Origin: CATQHD01 sp965202675
Lineage (GTDB): Bacteria; Actinomycetota; Acidimicrobiia; Spongiisociales; Spongiisociaceae
DNA length: 64,000 nucleotides
Direction of reading: 5' to 3'
Assembly (NCBI GenBank): GCA_965202675.1
Contig: OZ241842.1
Location: forward strand, 2,170,001-2,234,000
Part shown: piece after piece, positions 51,959 through 61,983 of the stretch
Position numbering within the stretch: the stretch's first letter is position 1
How the letters are laid out: the number at the start of each line of letters is the position of its first letter
Made by a program: the position numbers and the translations under genes
The notes under the pieces: generated by a model
Seen by the model: only the letters and a program-made list of their open reading frames with translations
What the model was told of the DNA's origin: nothing
Databases searched by the model: none

Positions 51959-54146
51959 GGTGCTGGTTTCCCACCGCCCCCACGACGCCGCCCGCGCCGA
52001 GCTGGAACCGATTCTGGCCGCCATGCGGCGCCACTACCCCGGCGGGCAGGGCGAAGACCTGGTGATCAGGGCCTACGAAGTGGCCCAGCAGACCCACGCA
52101 GGCCAGTTCCGCCTCTCGGGGGATCCCTTCATAACCCATCCGATCACGGTTGCCCTGATACTGGCCGACTACGGCTTGGACGCCGAGACCATCGCCGCCG
52201 CCCTGCTGCACGACACCATCGAGGACACCGACCTGACCCTGGAAGAGGTAGAGGCCGAATTCGGTCCGGTCGTAGCCCGCCTCACCGACGGGGTCACCAA
52301 GCTGGACCGGGTCGGGTTCGACATTTCCAGGGAGGACGCCCAGGCCGAGACCATCCGCAAGATGATCGTGTCGATGGCCCAGGACGTGCGGGTGCTCATC
52401 ATCAAGCTGGTCGACCGGCTGCACAACCTCCGCACCATCCACCCCCTTCCCCCGGCGAAACAGAAGGTCAAGGCCCGGGAGAGCCTGGAGCTGTACGCCC
52501 CGCTGGCCCACCGTCTGGGATTCCAGGAGCTGAAGCACGAGATGGAAAACCGCTCCTTCGCCGTCCTCTATCCGGCCCGTTACCAGGAGATCGAGGATCT
52601 GATCCAGCAGCGGGCGCCGGAGCGGGAGGCGGTCATCGACCAGGTGATCGGGGAAATGGAGTCCATGCTGGCCGACGTGGGCATCGAGTCGGAGCTGGAG
52701 GGCCGCCCCAAGCACCACTACTCGATCTACCGCAAGATGGTCGACAGCCGCCTTCCCTTCGAGGACATCTACGACCTGATCGGGGTGCGGGTGATCGTGG
52801 ACGAGGTAAAGGAATGCTACGCGGTGCTCGGTCTGGTCCACGCCCACTGGACCCCGGTGCAGGGCAGGTTCAAGGACTACGTGGCGGTTCCCAAGTTCAA
52901 CCTCTACCAGAGCCTGCATACCACCGTGATAGGGCCCGACGGGAAGCCCCTGGAGGCGCAGATCCGCACCCAGGAGATGCATGCCAGGGCCGAGTTCGGC
53001 ATCGCCGCCCATTGGCGGTACAAGGAAGGCCGGTCGGGTTCCGACGACCTGGTGTGGATCGCCGACCTGCGGCGGCTCCAGGAGGACTACGACGAACCGG
53101 TCGAGTTCCTGGACAACCTCAAGCTGGATCTGTACGAGGACATGGTGTTCGTGCTGACCCCCCGCGGCGACGTGCGGGCCCTGCCCCGCGGCGCCACCCC
53201 GGTCGATTTCGCCTACAGCATCCACACCGAGGTCGGCCACCGGTGCGCGGGCGCCAGGATCAACGGGCGCCTCTTGTCGCTTTCCACCGAGCTCGAATCG
53301 GGCGACATCGTGGAGATCATCACCGCCAAGGCCGACGACTCGGGGCCCACCCGCGACTGGCTCGCCTTCGTCCGCACCTCCCGCGCCCGCTCGAAGATCA
53401 GGCAGTGGTTTTCACGGGCGCGCCGGGAGTCCTCCCTCCAGTCGGGGAAGGAGAGGGTGTCCGACCTGATACGGCGGGAGCGGATCCGTTTCCCGAAGGA
53501 CGACGGCGGCGCGGCGCTCAACGAGGTGGCCTTGGCGCTCGGCTGCCGCGACACGGAGACCATGTACATCGCCGTGGGCGACGGCAGCCTGTCTCCGCTC
53601 ACCGTCATCAGCCGGGTCAAGCGCTTCCTGGCCGCGCCGGCCGGGGAAGATCTGGGGATGCAGGACGCAGTTCGGCGGAGGGTCGACCGTCCGGCGGGGG
53701 AGGGGGTGATCGTCGAGGGGCTCGACGACGTGTGGGTGCGCATCGCCCGCTGCTGCAGCCCGGCGCCGGGGGACGACCTGGTGGGGTTCGTGACCGTAGG
53801 CCGGGGCGTTTCCGTCCACCGGGCGGATTGCAGCAACATCGCACACCTGGGAGACCGCCCGCACCGCATGATCGAGGCTTACTGGGCCCCCGATCAGGTA
53901 TCCAGCTTCACGGTGTGGTTCCAGGTGGAGGCGCTGGACCGCCCCAACCTGCTTCGGGATGTCACCTCGGTGATCTCCGACGCGGGCGGCAACATCGTCG
54001 GGGCCTCTTCGCGCACCGATCGGGACCGGGTGGCGGTGCTGCGTTACGAGGTGGAACTGTCCGATCCCGGGCAGCTGAACCGCGTGCTGGCGGCCATGCG
54101 CCGGGTGGAAAGCGTGTACGAGGCGTACCGGCTCAGGGGCGGGTGA
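51951..54146 (+). CDS. rel: Bifunctional (p)ppGpp synthetase/hydrolase (Rel)
   Basis: 731 aa from the ATG at 51951 inside apt's end. HD hydrolase domain with HAGQFRLSGDPFITHP and the HDTIEDT box at 87-93, RVLIIKLVDRLHNLRTI; synthetase domain with SIYRKMVDSRLPFEDIYDLI and FNLYQSLHTTVIGPDG; TGS domain VFVLTPRGDVRALPRGATPV; C-terminal ACT domain (from about 655) ending RVESVYEAYRLRGG. Both active sites look intact, so it should make and break the stringent-response alarmone. Confidence 0.95.
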   Translation: MSRVLVSHRPHDAARAELEPILAAMRRHYPGGQGEDLVIRAYEVAQQTHAGQFRLSGDPFITHPITVALILADYGLDAETIAAALLHDTIEDTDLTLEEVEAEFGPVVARLTDGVTKLDRVGFDISREDAQAETIRKMIVSMAQDVRVLIIKLVDRLHNLRTIHPLPPAKQKVKARESLELYAPLAHRLGFQELKHEMENRSFAVLYPARYQEIEDLIQQRAPEREAVIDQVIGEMESMLADVGIESELEGRPKHHYSIYRKMVDSRLPFEDIYDLIGVRVIVDEVKECYAVLGLVHAHWTPVQGRFKDYVAVPKFNLYQSLHTTVIGPDGKPLEAQIRTQEMHARAEFGIAAHWRYKEGRSGSDDLVWIADLRRLQEDYDEPVEFLDNLKLDLYEDMVFVLTPRGDVRALPRGATPVDFAYSIHTEVGHRCAGARINGRLLSLSTELESGDIVEIITAKADDSGPTRDWLAFVRTSRARSKIRQWFSRARRESSLQSGKERVSDLIRRERIRFPKDDGGAALNEVALALGCRDTETMYIAVGDGSLSPLTVISRVKRFLAAPAGEDLGMQDAVRRRVDRPAGEGVIVEGLDDVWVRIARCCSPAPGDDLVGFVTVGRGVSVHRADCSNIAHLGDRPHRMIEAYWAPDQVSSFTVWFQVEALDRPNLLRDVTSVISDAGGNIVGASSRTDRDRVAVLRYEVELSDPGQLNRVLAAMRRVESVYEAYRLRGG

Positions 54147-54284
54147 GTTCGGAGATCGCCGCGATCCCCCTAACCTGCCGGTTGAAATGCTGACCGAAAC
54201 GTACGAACCCCGGCCGGCCGCCGCCGGAACATGCGCGGCGGGCCGGGAACGCCGCCCCCGCCCGGTCATCCCCGGGGGTTTGCG

Positions 54285-55529
54285 GTGAGGCTCCGCGCTC
54301 CCAAGGGCACCGACGACCTGATGCCGCCCGAGTCGCGGCGCTGGAGGACCCTGCTCCGTTACTGGGATGTCCTCGCCGAGCTGTACGGCTACGAGCTGGC
54401 GTCCCCCCCGATGTTCGAGTCCACCGAGCTGTTCTCGCGGGCGGTCGGGGAGTCCACCGAGGTGGTCGAGAAGCAGATGTACAGCTTCGAGGACAAAGCC
54501 GGGCGGCGCCTGACCCTCCGCCCGGAGCTCACCGCCGGGGTGGTGCGCGCCTACATACAGGCGGGCCGGTCGGGGGAGTTCAAGGGGGCCTACTCGGGTC
54601 CGGCCTTCCGCTACGAACGTCCGCAGGAGGGCCGCCGCCGGCAGTTCTGGCAGCTGGGGGTGGAATACATGGGCGCCCCCGACGCGGAGGCCGACCTGGA
54701 GGTGATCGAGATCGGATACCGCTTCCTGCTGGAATGCGGCCTCGGCGACGTGGTGGTGCACCTCAACTCGATCGGCGATCCGCCCGACCGCGTCGAGTAC
54801 CGCCGGGTGCTGGGGGATTGGCTGGAGAAGCGGATGGACCGGCTTTCGGAGGGGGCCCGGCGGCGGGTGCGTTCCAACCCGCTCCGGGTGCTGGACTCCA
54901 AGGCGGACCTGGAGGTGACCGCCGGCGCCCCCGTCCCCGCCGATCATCTGGGCCCGGCGGCGGCGGCCCACCACCGGCAGCTGATCGAGGGAATGGCCGA
55001 GCGGGGCGTCGTCTACGAGCCGAACCCCCGGTTGGTGCGCGGCCTCGACTACTACAACCGCACCGTGTTCGAGTACATCCCCCCCCATTACGAAGCCGCC
55101 CAGAACGCGGTGGGAGGGGGCGGGCGGTACGACGGGCTGTGCCGGCTGCTGGGCGGCCCCGACGTTCCGGGGGTGGGTCTGGCGCTGGGCCTCGACCGCA
55201 TCCTGACGGTGGCCGGCGACGTTCCCCCCGCCCGGGCGTTGGACGCCTTCCTGGTGGTGGCCGACCAGGAGCTCCGCAGCATGGCCCACGCCTTCGCCCG
55301 CCGCCTGCGCCTGGCGGGGATCCGCTGCGACCTGGCGGCGGGCCGGCGCTCCGTGAAGGCGCAGTTCCGGGCGGCCGACCGGCGGGACGCCGCGGTGGCG
55401 GTGGTGGTCGGGCGGGAATGGGACGACGGGCTGGTTACGGTCAAGGACCTGAGCTCGGGGGACGAACGGGCCATGCCGGCCGGCGAGGTGGCCGGCTGGC
55501 TGGCGGCCAACGGAGGAGGCGTGAGATGA
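54285..55529 (+). CDS. hisS: Histidyl-tRNA synthetase
   Basis: 414 aa from the GTG at 54285 (VRLRAPKGTDDLMP). Class II motif 1, motif 2 YSGPAFRYERPQEGRRRQFWQ in outline, His-A VRGLDYYNRTVFEYI and motif 3 GVGLALGLDRIL, plus a C-terminal anticodon domain. The 138-bp gap before it holds no gene. The stop overlaps aspS (ATGA), so two synthetases are coupled. Confidence 0.94.
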   Translation: MRLRAPKGTDDLMPPESRRWRTLLRYWDVLAELYGYELASPPMFESTELFSRAVGESTEVVEKQMYSFEDKAGRRLTLRPELTAGVVRAYIQAGRSGEFKGAYSGPAFRYERPQEGRRRQFWQLGVEYMGAPDAEADLEVIEIGYRFLLECGLGDVVVHLNSIGDPPDRVEYRRVLGDWLEKRMDRLSEGARRRVRSNPLRVLDSKADLEVTAGAPVPADHLGPAAAAHHRQLIEGMAERGVVYEPNPRLVRGLDYYNRTVFEYIPPHYEAAQNAVGGGGRYDGLCRLLGGPDVPGVGLALGLDRILTVAGDVPPARALDAFLVVADQELRSMAHAFARRLRLAGIRCDLAAGRRSVKAQFRAADRRDAAVAVVVGREWDDGLVTVKDLSSGDERAMPAGEVAGWLAANGGGVR

Positions 55530-57292
55530 CCTTAGATTCCGGTTACCGATCCTGCCGGGCGGCCGAGCTGGGGCCGGAGCAGGCGGGCAGGAGGGTGCGG
55601 CTGGCCGGATGGGTGGCCCGGGTGCGGGACCTGGGGGGCATATTTTTCTTCGACCTGCGCGACGGAAGCGGCCTGGTGCAGGTGGTGGTCGATCCGGCGG
55701 AAGCGCCGGCCGCCTCCGGACTGCGGATGGAGTACTGCGTGGCGGTCGAAGGTGCCGTCCGGCTCCGCCCCGAAGGCACCGAGAACCCGGATATGGAGAC
55801 CGGCGGCCTGGAGGTGGCCGCCGACCGCTTGGAAGTGCTCAGCCGCTCCCCCTCCCTCCCGTTCATGATCGACGACCGGGCCGATCCGGATGAGCAGATC
55901 CGGCTGCGCCACCGCTATCTGGATCTGCGCCGGCCCCGTATGGCCGCCAACCTGCGGGCCCGCTCCCGGTGCATCCGCGCCGTCCGGGAGGCTCTCGACG
56001 GAATGGGGTTTCTGGACGTGGAAACCCCCACCCTGGTCAACTCCACCCCCGAAGGGGCGCGGGATTTCCTGGTGCCGAGCCGCATCCGCAACGGCCGTTT
56101 CTACGCCCTCCCGCAGAGCCCCCAGCTGTTCAAGCAGCTGCTGATGATCTCGGGGGTGGAGCGGTATTACCAGATCGCCCGCTGTTACCGGGACGAGGAC
56201 ACCCGCGCCGACCGGCAGGTGGAGTTCACCCAGCTCGACCTGGAGGGTTCCTTCTGGGGCCGGGACGACGTGTTGGCCGCTGTCGAGCAGGTGGTGCGGG
56301 CAGTGGTGAAGAGCATGCGGGGGGTCGAGCTTCCCCTGCCCCTGCCCCGGATGACCTACCGTCAGGCCCTGGCCCGCTACGGCACCGACAAGCCCGACCT
56401 GCGCTTCGGCATGGAGATCGCCGACCTGGGGGAGGTCTTCGCCGGAACCGGATTTCGCGGCTTCGGCGCCGCCTTGGAGGCGGGGGGGGCGGTGCGGGGA
56501 ATCAACGTCGGCGTCCGGGAAATGTCCCGCGCCGAGCTGGACGGTCTGGTGAGCCGGGCCAAGGAGCTGGGGGCGGCCGGTCTGGTATGGGCGGTGGTGC
56601 AGGACGGCGGGGCGCTGCGCTCGCCGGTGGCCAAGTTCTTCTCCGAGGCGGAGACCGCCGGTCTGATCCGGGCGCTGGACGCCTCACCCGGCGACGTGCT
56701 GCTGGCGGCGGCCGACCGGGAGGAGACCGTTTCCGGTGTGTTGGGATCCCTCCGTCTGGAGCTGGGCGCCCCCCAGGGGCACGACGAGCTCCGTTTCCTC
56801 TGGGTGGTGGATTTTCCGGTGTTTGAGCGGACCGACTCGGGCGAGCTGGCGCCGTCGCATCACCCCTTTACGGCGCCGGTTTCGGTCGAGGCGATGCGGG
56901 AGCGCCCTGCGGAGGCGGTTGCCCGGGCCTACGACCTGGTGCTGAACGGATCGGAGCTGGGATCCGGTTCGGTGCGCATCCACGATCCGGAGGTGCAGCG
57001 GGAGGTCTTCGGGATACTCGGCATCTCGGGGGAGGAGGCCGAGTCCAGGTTCGGCTGGTTCCTCGAAGCGCTCCGCTACGGCGCCCCGCCCCACGCCGGT
57101 TTTGCGATAGGGATCGACCGGATGGTGGCCATCCTGCAGAACGAGGAAAGCATCAGGGAGGTTATCCCGTTCCCCAAGACCCAGAGCGGCGCCGATCCGC
57201 TGACCACCTCCCCCACCCGGGTGGCCGACGCGCAGCTGAAGGAGCTCGGCATCGACTTGGCCGCCGAGACCAGGGCCGCCCTGGATGGGTAG
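55526..57292 (+). CDS. aspS: Aspartyl-tRNA synthetase
   Basis: 588 aa, bacterial-type. N-terminal OB fold (VRLAGWVARVRDLGGIFFFD), class II core with TPEGARDFLVPSR, LPQSPQLFKQLLMI, motif 2 YRDEDTRADRQVEFTQLDLE, the bacterial GAD insertion domain (about 295-415), and motif 3 GFAIGIDRMVAIL. Charges tRNA-Asp. Whether it is discriminating or also charges tRNA-Asn cannot be told from this window. Confidence 0.95.
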   Translation: MTLDSGYRSCRAAELGPEQAGRRVRLAGWVARVRDLGGIFFFDLRDGSGLVQVVVDPAEAPAASGLRMEYCVAVEGAVRLRPEGTENPDMETGGLEVAADRLEVLSRSPSLPFMIDDRADPDEQIRLRHRYLDLRRPRMAANLRARSRCIRAVREALDGMGFLDVETPTLVNSTPEGARDFLVPSRIRNGRFYALPQSPQLFKQLLMISGVERYYQIARCYRDEDTRADRQVEFTQLDLEGSFWGRDDVLAAVEQVVRAVVKSMRGVELPLPLPRMTYRQALARYGTDKPDLRFGMEIADLGEVFAGTGFRGFGAALEAGGAVRGINVGVREMSRAELDGLVSRAKELGAAGLVWAVVQDGGALRSPVAKFFSEAETAGLIRALDASPGDVLLAAADREETVSGVLGSLRLELGAPQGHDELRFLWVVDFPVFERTDSGELAPSHHPFTAPVSVEAMRERPAEAVARAYDLVLNGSELGSGSVRIHDPEVQREVFGILGISGEEAESRFGWFLEALRYGAPPHAGFAIGIDRMVAILQNEESIREVIPFPKTQSGADPLTTSPTRVADAQLKELGIDLAAETRAALDG

Positions 57293-57392
57293 TTCCAACC
57301 CGGAGCAGAGGAGGGGCCTTGCCCCGCCGCCTGGAACCGCCTGTCTGCGGGAGGGGAAGGGCGGGGGCGGGGCCTCCGGCGGGGCTTGAGCA

Positions 57393-58787
57393 ATGGGACC
57401 GCCCGGACGGGATGGAGCAGCAGTCCGGCCGGCGCCGGGCCCGGACGATCTCTTCGCCGCCGACCGCCGGGACCGCCGCCGCCGCGCCGCCCCCCTGGCC
57501 GATCGGATGCGCCCCCGGTCCCTGGACGAGGTGGCGGGCCAGCCCGATCTGCTGGGCGAAGGGGCGGCCTTCCGGTCGATGGTGGAGTCGGGCCGCCTGG
57601 TGTCGATTCTGCTGTTCGGGCCGCCCGGAACCGGCAAGACCACCCTGGCGAGGCTGGCCGCGTCCGAGACCGAGGCGGCCTTTGAGCAGCTCTCGGCGGC
57701 CGCCCATGGGGTGCGGGACGTGCGCCGGGTGCTCGAAGAAGCGGCGCGGCGGTTGGAGGATGAAGGCCGGCGGACGGTGCTGTTCCTCGACGAGATCCAC
57801 CGTTTCAACAAGGCCCAGCAGGATGCCCTGCTGCCGGGGGTGGAGGACGGGACCGTAATCCTGGTGGGGGCCACCACCGAGAACCCCTTCTTCGAGGTGA
57901 ACTCTCCCCTGATCAGCCGCTGCACCCTGTTCCGGTTGGGGCCGGTCTCCCCCGAAGCCCTGGGCGGGTTGCTGGACGCCGCCCTGGCCGACCGGGAACG
58001 GGGGCTGGGGGAGGCGGGCATGGCCATCGCCCCCGCCGCCAGGGCGGCCCTGGCCGAGCGGGCCGGGGGCGACGCCCGGTTGGCCCTCAACGTGCTGGAG
58101 GTGGCGGCCATCGTGGCCGGGGGCCGTAAAAGCGCCGAGATCGCCTTCGAGGATATGGAGGAAGCCCTGCAGCGGCGGATCGTCCGGTACGACAAGAAGG
58201 GCGACCGCCACTACGACGTGATCTCGGCCTTCATCAAGTCTATGCGCGGCTCTGATCCCGACGCCGCCCTCTACTGGCTCCACACCATGCTGGAAGCGGG
58301 GGAGGATCCCGAGTTCATCGCCCGCCGGATGGTGATCTTCGCCTCCGAAGACGTGGGTCTGGCCGATCCCGGGGCCCTGCCGCAGGCGGCGGCCGCCGCC
58401 CAGGCCCTCGCCTTCGTCGGTATGCCCGAGGCCGCCTTCAACCTGTCCCAGGCCGCGGTGTACCTGGCGGCGGCGCCCAAGTCGGATTCGATCAAGGCAT
58501 CCATGGGGGAAGCCCGCCGGCTGGTGGAGGGGACGCCGGGGGCGGTGGTGCCTCCCCATCTCCGCTCGACCGGAGGCCGTCTGGTCTCGTCCCGGGTGGA
58601 CGGCCGCCCGCCCGATTACCTGAACCCTCACACCGGAGCGGATCACCTGATCGACCAGCAGTATCTGCCCGACGAGGCCGCGGGCTGCATCATCTACCGC
58701 CCGACCCGCCAGGGCAGGGAAGCCGAGACAGCCGAACGGCTCGAGGAATGGGACCGCCGCCTGAGCCGCCCGCCCCGCCGAGGATAG
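57393..58787 (+). CDS. rarA: Replication-associated recombination protein A (RarA/MgsA) AAA ATPase
   Basis: 464 aa. Clamp-loader-like AAA domain with Walker A LLFGPPGTGKTTLARLAA, Walker B VLFLDEIHRFNKAQQDALLP, sensor 1 LVGATTENPFFEVNSPLISR, then the tetramerisation domain with HYDVISAFIKSMRGSDPDAA and ARRMVIFASEDVGLADP. It acts at stalled replication forks. The N-terminal ~35 residues are low complexity. A second ATG six codons in is possible. Confidence 0.92.
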   Translation: MGPPGRDGAAVRPAPGPDDLFAADRRDRRRRAAPLADRMRPRSLDEVAGQPDLLGEGAAFRSMVESGRLVSILLFGPPGTGKTTLARLAASETEAAFEQLSAAAHGVRDVRRVLEEAARRLEDEGRRTVLFLDEIHRFNKAQQDALLPGVEDGTVILVGATTENPFFEVNSPLISRCTLFRLGPVSPEALGGLLDAALADRERGLGEAGMAIAPAARAALAERAGGDARLALNVLEVAAIVAGGRKSAEIAFEDMEEALQRRIVRYDKKGDRHYDVISAFIKSMRGSDPDAALYWLHTMLEAGEDPEFIARRMVIFASEDVGLADPGALPQAAAAAQALAFVGMPEAAFNLSQAAVYLAAAPKSDSIKASMGEARRLVEGTPGAVVPPHLRSTGGRLVSSRVDGRPPDYLNPHTGADHLIDQQYLPDEAAGCIIYRPTRQGREAETAERLEEWDRRLSRPPRRG

Positions 58788-58973
58788 CCTCTACCAGACA
58801 CGTACGGGGACGGGTGTATCGTTGTGAAATAAAGAATGTGAAAAAAACCTCCAGAACGCGAAAAATTGTCCCGTGGATTGCTTGATTTCCTCGACATACG
58901 GAATCATCGGCCGCTAGCATTCCGAGGGAATCAAAGGCCCATGAGTAAGGGGGGCCGTGAGCAAGGGAGCGTG

Positions 58974-59306
58974 ATGGAGTTTCTGGTCAACAACTTCAAT
59001 TTGAGCGACGCCGTGCTCATTGCGGCCATGGGATGGATGATCAGCGGGTCGCGCCGGGACCGGAAGGAGTTCCGCGAGGATATACGGGATCTCCGCCAGG
59101 ATATGCGGGATCTCCGCGAGGAAATGCAGGCCGGCTTCGCGGCTGCCAAGGCGGCGCGGCAGCGGGGCTTCGACAAGGCGGAAAGGGAGCGGCAGCAGAT
59201 TCGAGAAGAGGCGAAGGAAACGAACAAGAGGCTGATATGGATCGGTGAGCAGGTGGCCTGGATCAGGGGTCGGCATGACTACCCCCTCGAGGACCCCGCC
59301 GCCTGA
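58974..59306 (+). CDS. Small membrane-anchored coiled-coil protein (unknown)
   Basis: 110 aa from the ATG at 58974, with AAGGGAG just upstream (an ATG at 58941 is possible). A short N-terminal hydrophobic stretch LSDAVLIAAMGWMISGSRRD is followed by a heptad-patterned coiled coil with a repeated DIRDLRQDMRDLREEM unit, then EAKETNKRLIWIGEQVAWIR. Similar helical-repeat proteins are widespread without a known role. It precedes alaS by 55 bases. The AT-richer 186-bp stretch before it (58788-58973) probably carries its promoter, though no consensus is clear. Confidence 0.6.
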   Translation: MEFLVNNFNLSDAVLIAAMGWMISGSRRDRKEFREDIRDLRQDMRDLREEMQAGFAAAKAARQRGFDKAERERQQIREEAKETNKRLIWIGEQVAWIRGRHDYPLEDPAA

Positions 59307-59361
59307 CAGCCCTTCCGCCTCGCGGAGGTGAAGGGGCCGTCCGGCTAACCTGACGCTGTAT

Positions 59362-61983
59362 ATGCAGGCCAACGAGATCAGACGCGCCTTCATCGACTTC
59401 TTCGAGGCCCGCGGCCATACGGTGCGGCCGTCGGCGCCGCTGATACCCACCGACCCCACCCTGTTGCTGACCAACGCCGGAATGGTGCCCTTCAAGCCCT
59501 ATTTCCTGGGAGAGGAAACCCCTCCGTGGCCCCGGGCGGCCAGCATCCAGAAGTGCGTGCGCACCGTGGACATCGACATCATCGGCGCCACCGCCCGGCA
59601 CCTCACCATGTTCGAGATGCTGGGGAATTTCTCCTTCGGCGATTACTTCAAGGAGCAGGCCATCCAGCATGCCTACGACTTGGTGACCGGGCCGTTGGGC
59701 CTGGACCCCGAGCTGCTCTGGTACACGGTCTACGAGACCGACGACGAGGCGGCGGAGATCTGGACGGACGGGGTCGGGGTCCCCCCCGAGCGGGTCCAGC
59801 GGGGCGGACGGGATAACTTCTGGCAGATGGGGGTGCCCGGCCCCTGCGGTCCGGCCTCGGAGATATTCATCGACCGGGGGCGGCGGTACGGGCACGAGGG
59901 CGGCCCCATAGGCGGGGGCGAGGACCGCTACGTCGAGCTGTGGAACCTGGTCTTCATGCAGAACATCCAGGACGAGCCGTACCGCGTGATCGGCGATCTT
60001 CCCGCCAAGAGCATCGACACCGGCGCCGGGCTGGAGCGGCTGGCCATGGTGCTCCAAGGGGTGGACACCCTGTTCGAGGCCGACTGCGTCCACGATGTGC
60101 TCCGCGCCGCCTCCGGGCTGCTGCGCCGCCCCTACGGCGAGTCCGAAGATGTGGACGTGGCCCTGCGCCTGCTGGCCGACCACGCCCGCTCCTCCACCTT
60201 CCTGATCGGCGACCGGGTGATTCCCGGCAACGAGGGCCGCGGCTACGTAGTGCGGCGTCTGATCCGCCGGGCGGTCCGCCATGCCTGGCAGCTGGGCAGC
60301 CGGGAGCTGATCATGCCGCGGCTGGCCGAGGTAACCGCCGAGGTGATGGCCGACGCCTACCCCGAGCTGGCCGCCGGCCTCGATTTTGTCCTGCACGTGT
60401 TCGAGAGGGAGGAGTCGCAGTTCCGGCGCACCCTGGAGACGGGGATGCGCATGCTGGACGAGTCGCTGGAGGCCTCCGAGCCGGGGAGCGCATTGTCGGG
60501 TTCGTTGGCCTTCCGGCTGCACGACACCTTCGGGTTTCCCATCCATCTGACCCGGGAGATCGCGGCCGAGCAGGGCCGGACGGTGGACGCGGAGGGCTAC
60601 GAGGCGGAGATGGAAGCCCAGCGCACCCGGGCCAAGGCCGCCTGGAAGGGCGGCGCGGAGGCGGCCCGGCTCGATTCCTACAAGCGGGTGCTCGACACCG
60701 TCGGTCCGACCGAGTTCCTGGGTTACCGGGACGATTCGGCCCCCGCCCTGGTGCTGGCCATGCTGAGGGAGGGGGAGGCGGCGGAACGGACCGAAGCCGG
60801 CCAGACGGTGGAGGTGTTCCTGGATCGGTCGCCCTTCTACGCCGAGGCGGGCGGCCAGGTGGGCGATATCGGGGTGATCGAAACCCCCTCGGGGCTCATC
60901 GAGGTCGACGACACCCAGTCGCCGCTCACCGGCCTGCACGGCCATCGGGGGCGGGTGGTCGAAGGATTTGTCCAGACCGGCCAGCAGGTAGACGCCCGGA
61001 TCGACAGCCCCCGGCGCGACCGGATCCGCAAGTCGCACACCGGCACGCATGTGCTCCATTGGGCCCTGCGGGAGGTGATCGGCGGCCATGCCAACCAGGC
61101 CGGGTCGCTGGTGGAGGACGGGCGGCTCCGCTTCGACTTCAGCCACTTCCGGGGGGTGTCCCCCGAGGAGCTGGCCGGGGTGGAGGAGCTGGTCAACCGC
61201 AAGGTGGACGGCAACCATCGGGTGGGGACGCTGGAAACCTCCAAGGACGAGGCCGAGGCCATGGGGGCGCTGGCCTTCTTCGGCGACAAGTACGGGGAGC
61301 GGGTGAGGGTGGTTTCGGTGGGGGATTTTTCTATGGAGTTCTGCGGGGGCACCCATGTGGGGGCCTCGGCGGAGATCGGACCGCTGCTGGTCGTCTCCGA
61401 GTCTTCGATAGGCGCCAACCTGCGCCGGGTGGAGGCCCTGACCGGAATGACCGCCTATCGGTACACCCGCCGGGTTCGGGACGGTCTGGCCGACGCGGCC
61501 CGGTTCCTCGGCGTTCCGCTCGACGAGGCGCCCGCCCGGGTGCGCCGCCTGGCCGAGAAGGCCGATGAGCTGTCGGCCGAGCTGGACCGCCGATCGCAGC
61601 AGGCCCGCTCGGCGCTGGCGGCCGATCTGGCCGGGGAGGCCCGGCGCCGGGGGGAGGTTCCGTGGCTGGTGGCCGAGCTGGACGACCACCCGCCGGGCGC
61701 TCTCCGGGAGGTGGGGGTGCAGGTGCGCGACCGGCTCGGATCCGGGGTGGTGGTGCTGGGAAGCAGGACGGACGGCAAGGGGGCGCTGGTCGGGCTGGTC
61801 TCCGCCGATCTGGTAGGCCGGGGCGTGTCGGCCTCGGAGCTGGTGATGGCCGGCGCCCGGGTGCTGGGCGGCGGCGGCAGCCGGGACCCGGAACTTTCCC
61901 AGGCAGGCGGTCCCAGGGGCGACCGGATGGGTGAAGCGCTCGACGCCGTCCGGGAGGAAGTGGCCCGCCGCCTGGCCTCCTGA
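59362..61983 (+). CDS. alaS: Alanyl-tRNA synthetase
   Basis: 873 aa. Class II core (IRRAFIDFFEARGHTVRPSA, LTNAGMVPFKPYFLGEE, VRTVDIDIIGATARHLTMFE, motif 3 GAGLERLAMVLQGVD), editing domain with HTGTHVLHWALREVIG, zinc site around FCGGTHVGASAEIG, and the C-Ala domain (from about residue 760). Complete. Charges tRNA-Ala. Its stop overlaps ruvX by one base. Confidence 0.96.
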   Translation: MQANEIRRAFIDFFEARGHTVRPSAPLIPTDPTLLLTNAGMVPFKPYFLGEETPPWPRAASIQKCVRTVDIDIIGATARHLTMFEMLGNFSFGDYFKEQAIQHAYDLVTGPLGLDPELLWYTVYETDDEAAEIWTDGVGVPPERVQRGGRDNFWQMGVPGPCGPASEIFIDRGRRYGHEGGPIGGGEDRYVELWNLVFMQNIQDEPYRVIGDLPAKSIDTGAGLERLAMVLQGVDTLFEADCVHDVLRAASGLLRRPYGESEDVDVALRLLADHARSSTFLIGDRVIPGNEGRGYVVRRLIRRAVRHAWQLGSRELIMPRLAEVTAEVMADAYPELAAGLDFVLHVFEREESQFRRTLETGMRMLDESLEASEPGSALSGSLAFRLHDTFGFPIHLTREIAAEQGRTVDAEGYEAEMEAQRTRAKAAWKGGAEAARLDSYKRVLDTVGPTEFLGYRDDSAPALVLAMLREGEAAERTEAGQTVEVFLDRSPFYAEAGGQVGDIGVIETPSGLIEVDDTQSPLTGLHGHRGRVVEGFVQTGQQVDARIDSPRRDRIRKSHTGTHVLHWALREVIGGHANQAGSLVEDGRLRFDFSHFRGVSPEELAGVEELVNRKVDGNHRVGTLETSKDEAEAMGALAFFGDKYGERVRVVSVGDFSMEFCGGTHVGASAEIGPLLVVSESSIGANLRRVEALTGMTAYRYTRRVRDGLADAARFLGVPLDEAPARVRRLAEKADELSAELDRRSQQARSALAADLAGEARRRGEVPWLVAELDDHPPGALREVGVQVRDRLGSGVVVLGSRTDGKGALVGLVSADLVGRGVSASELVMAGARVLGGGGSRDPELSQAGGPRGDRMGEALDAVREEVARRLAS

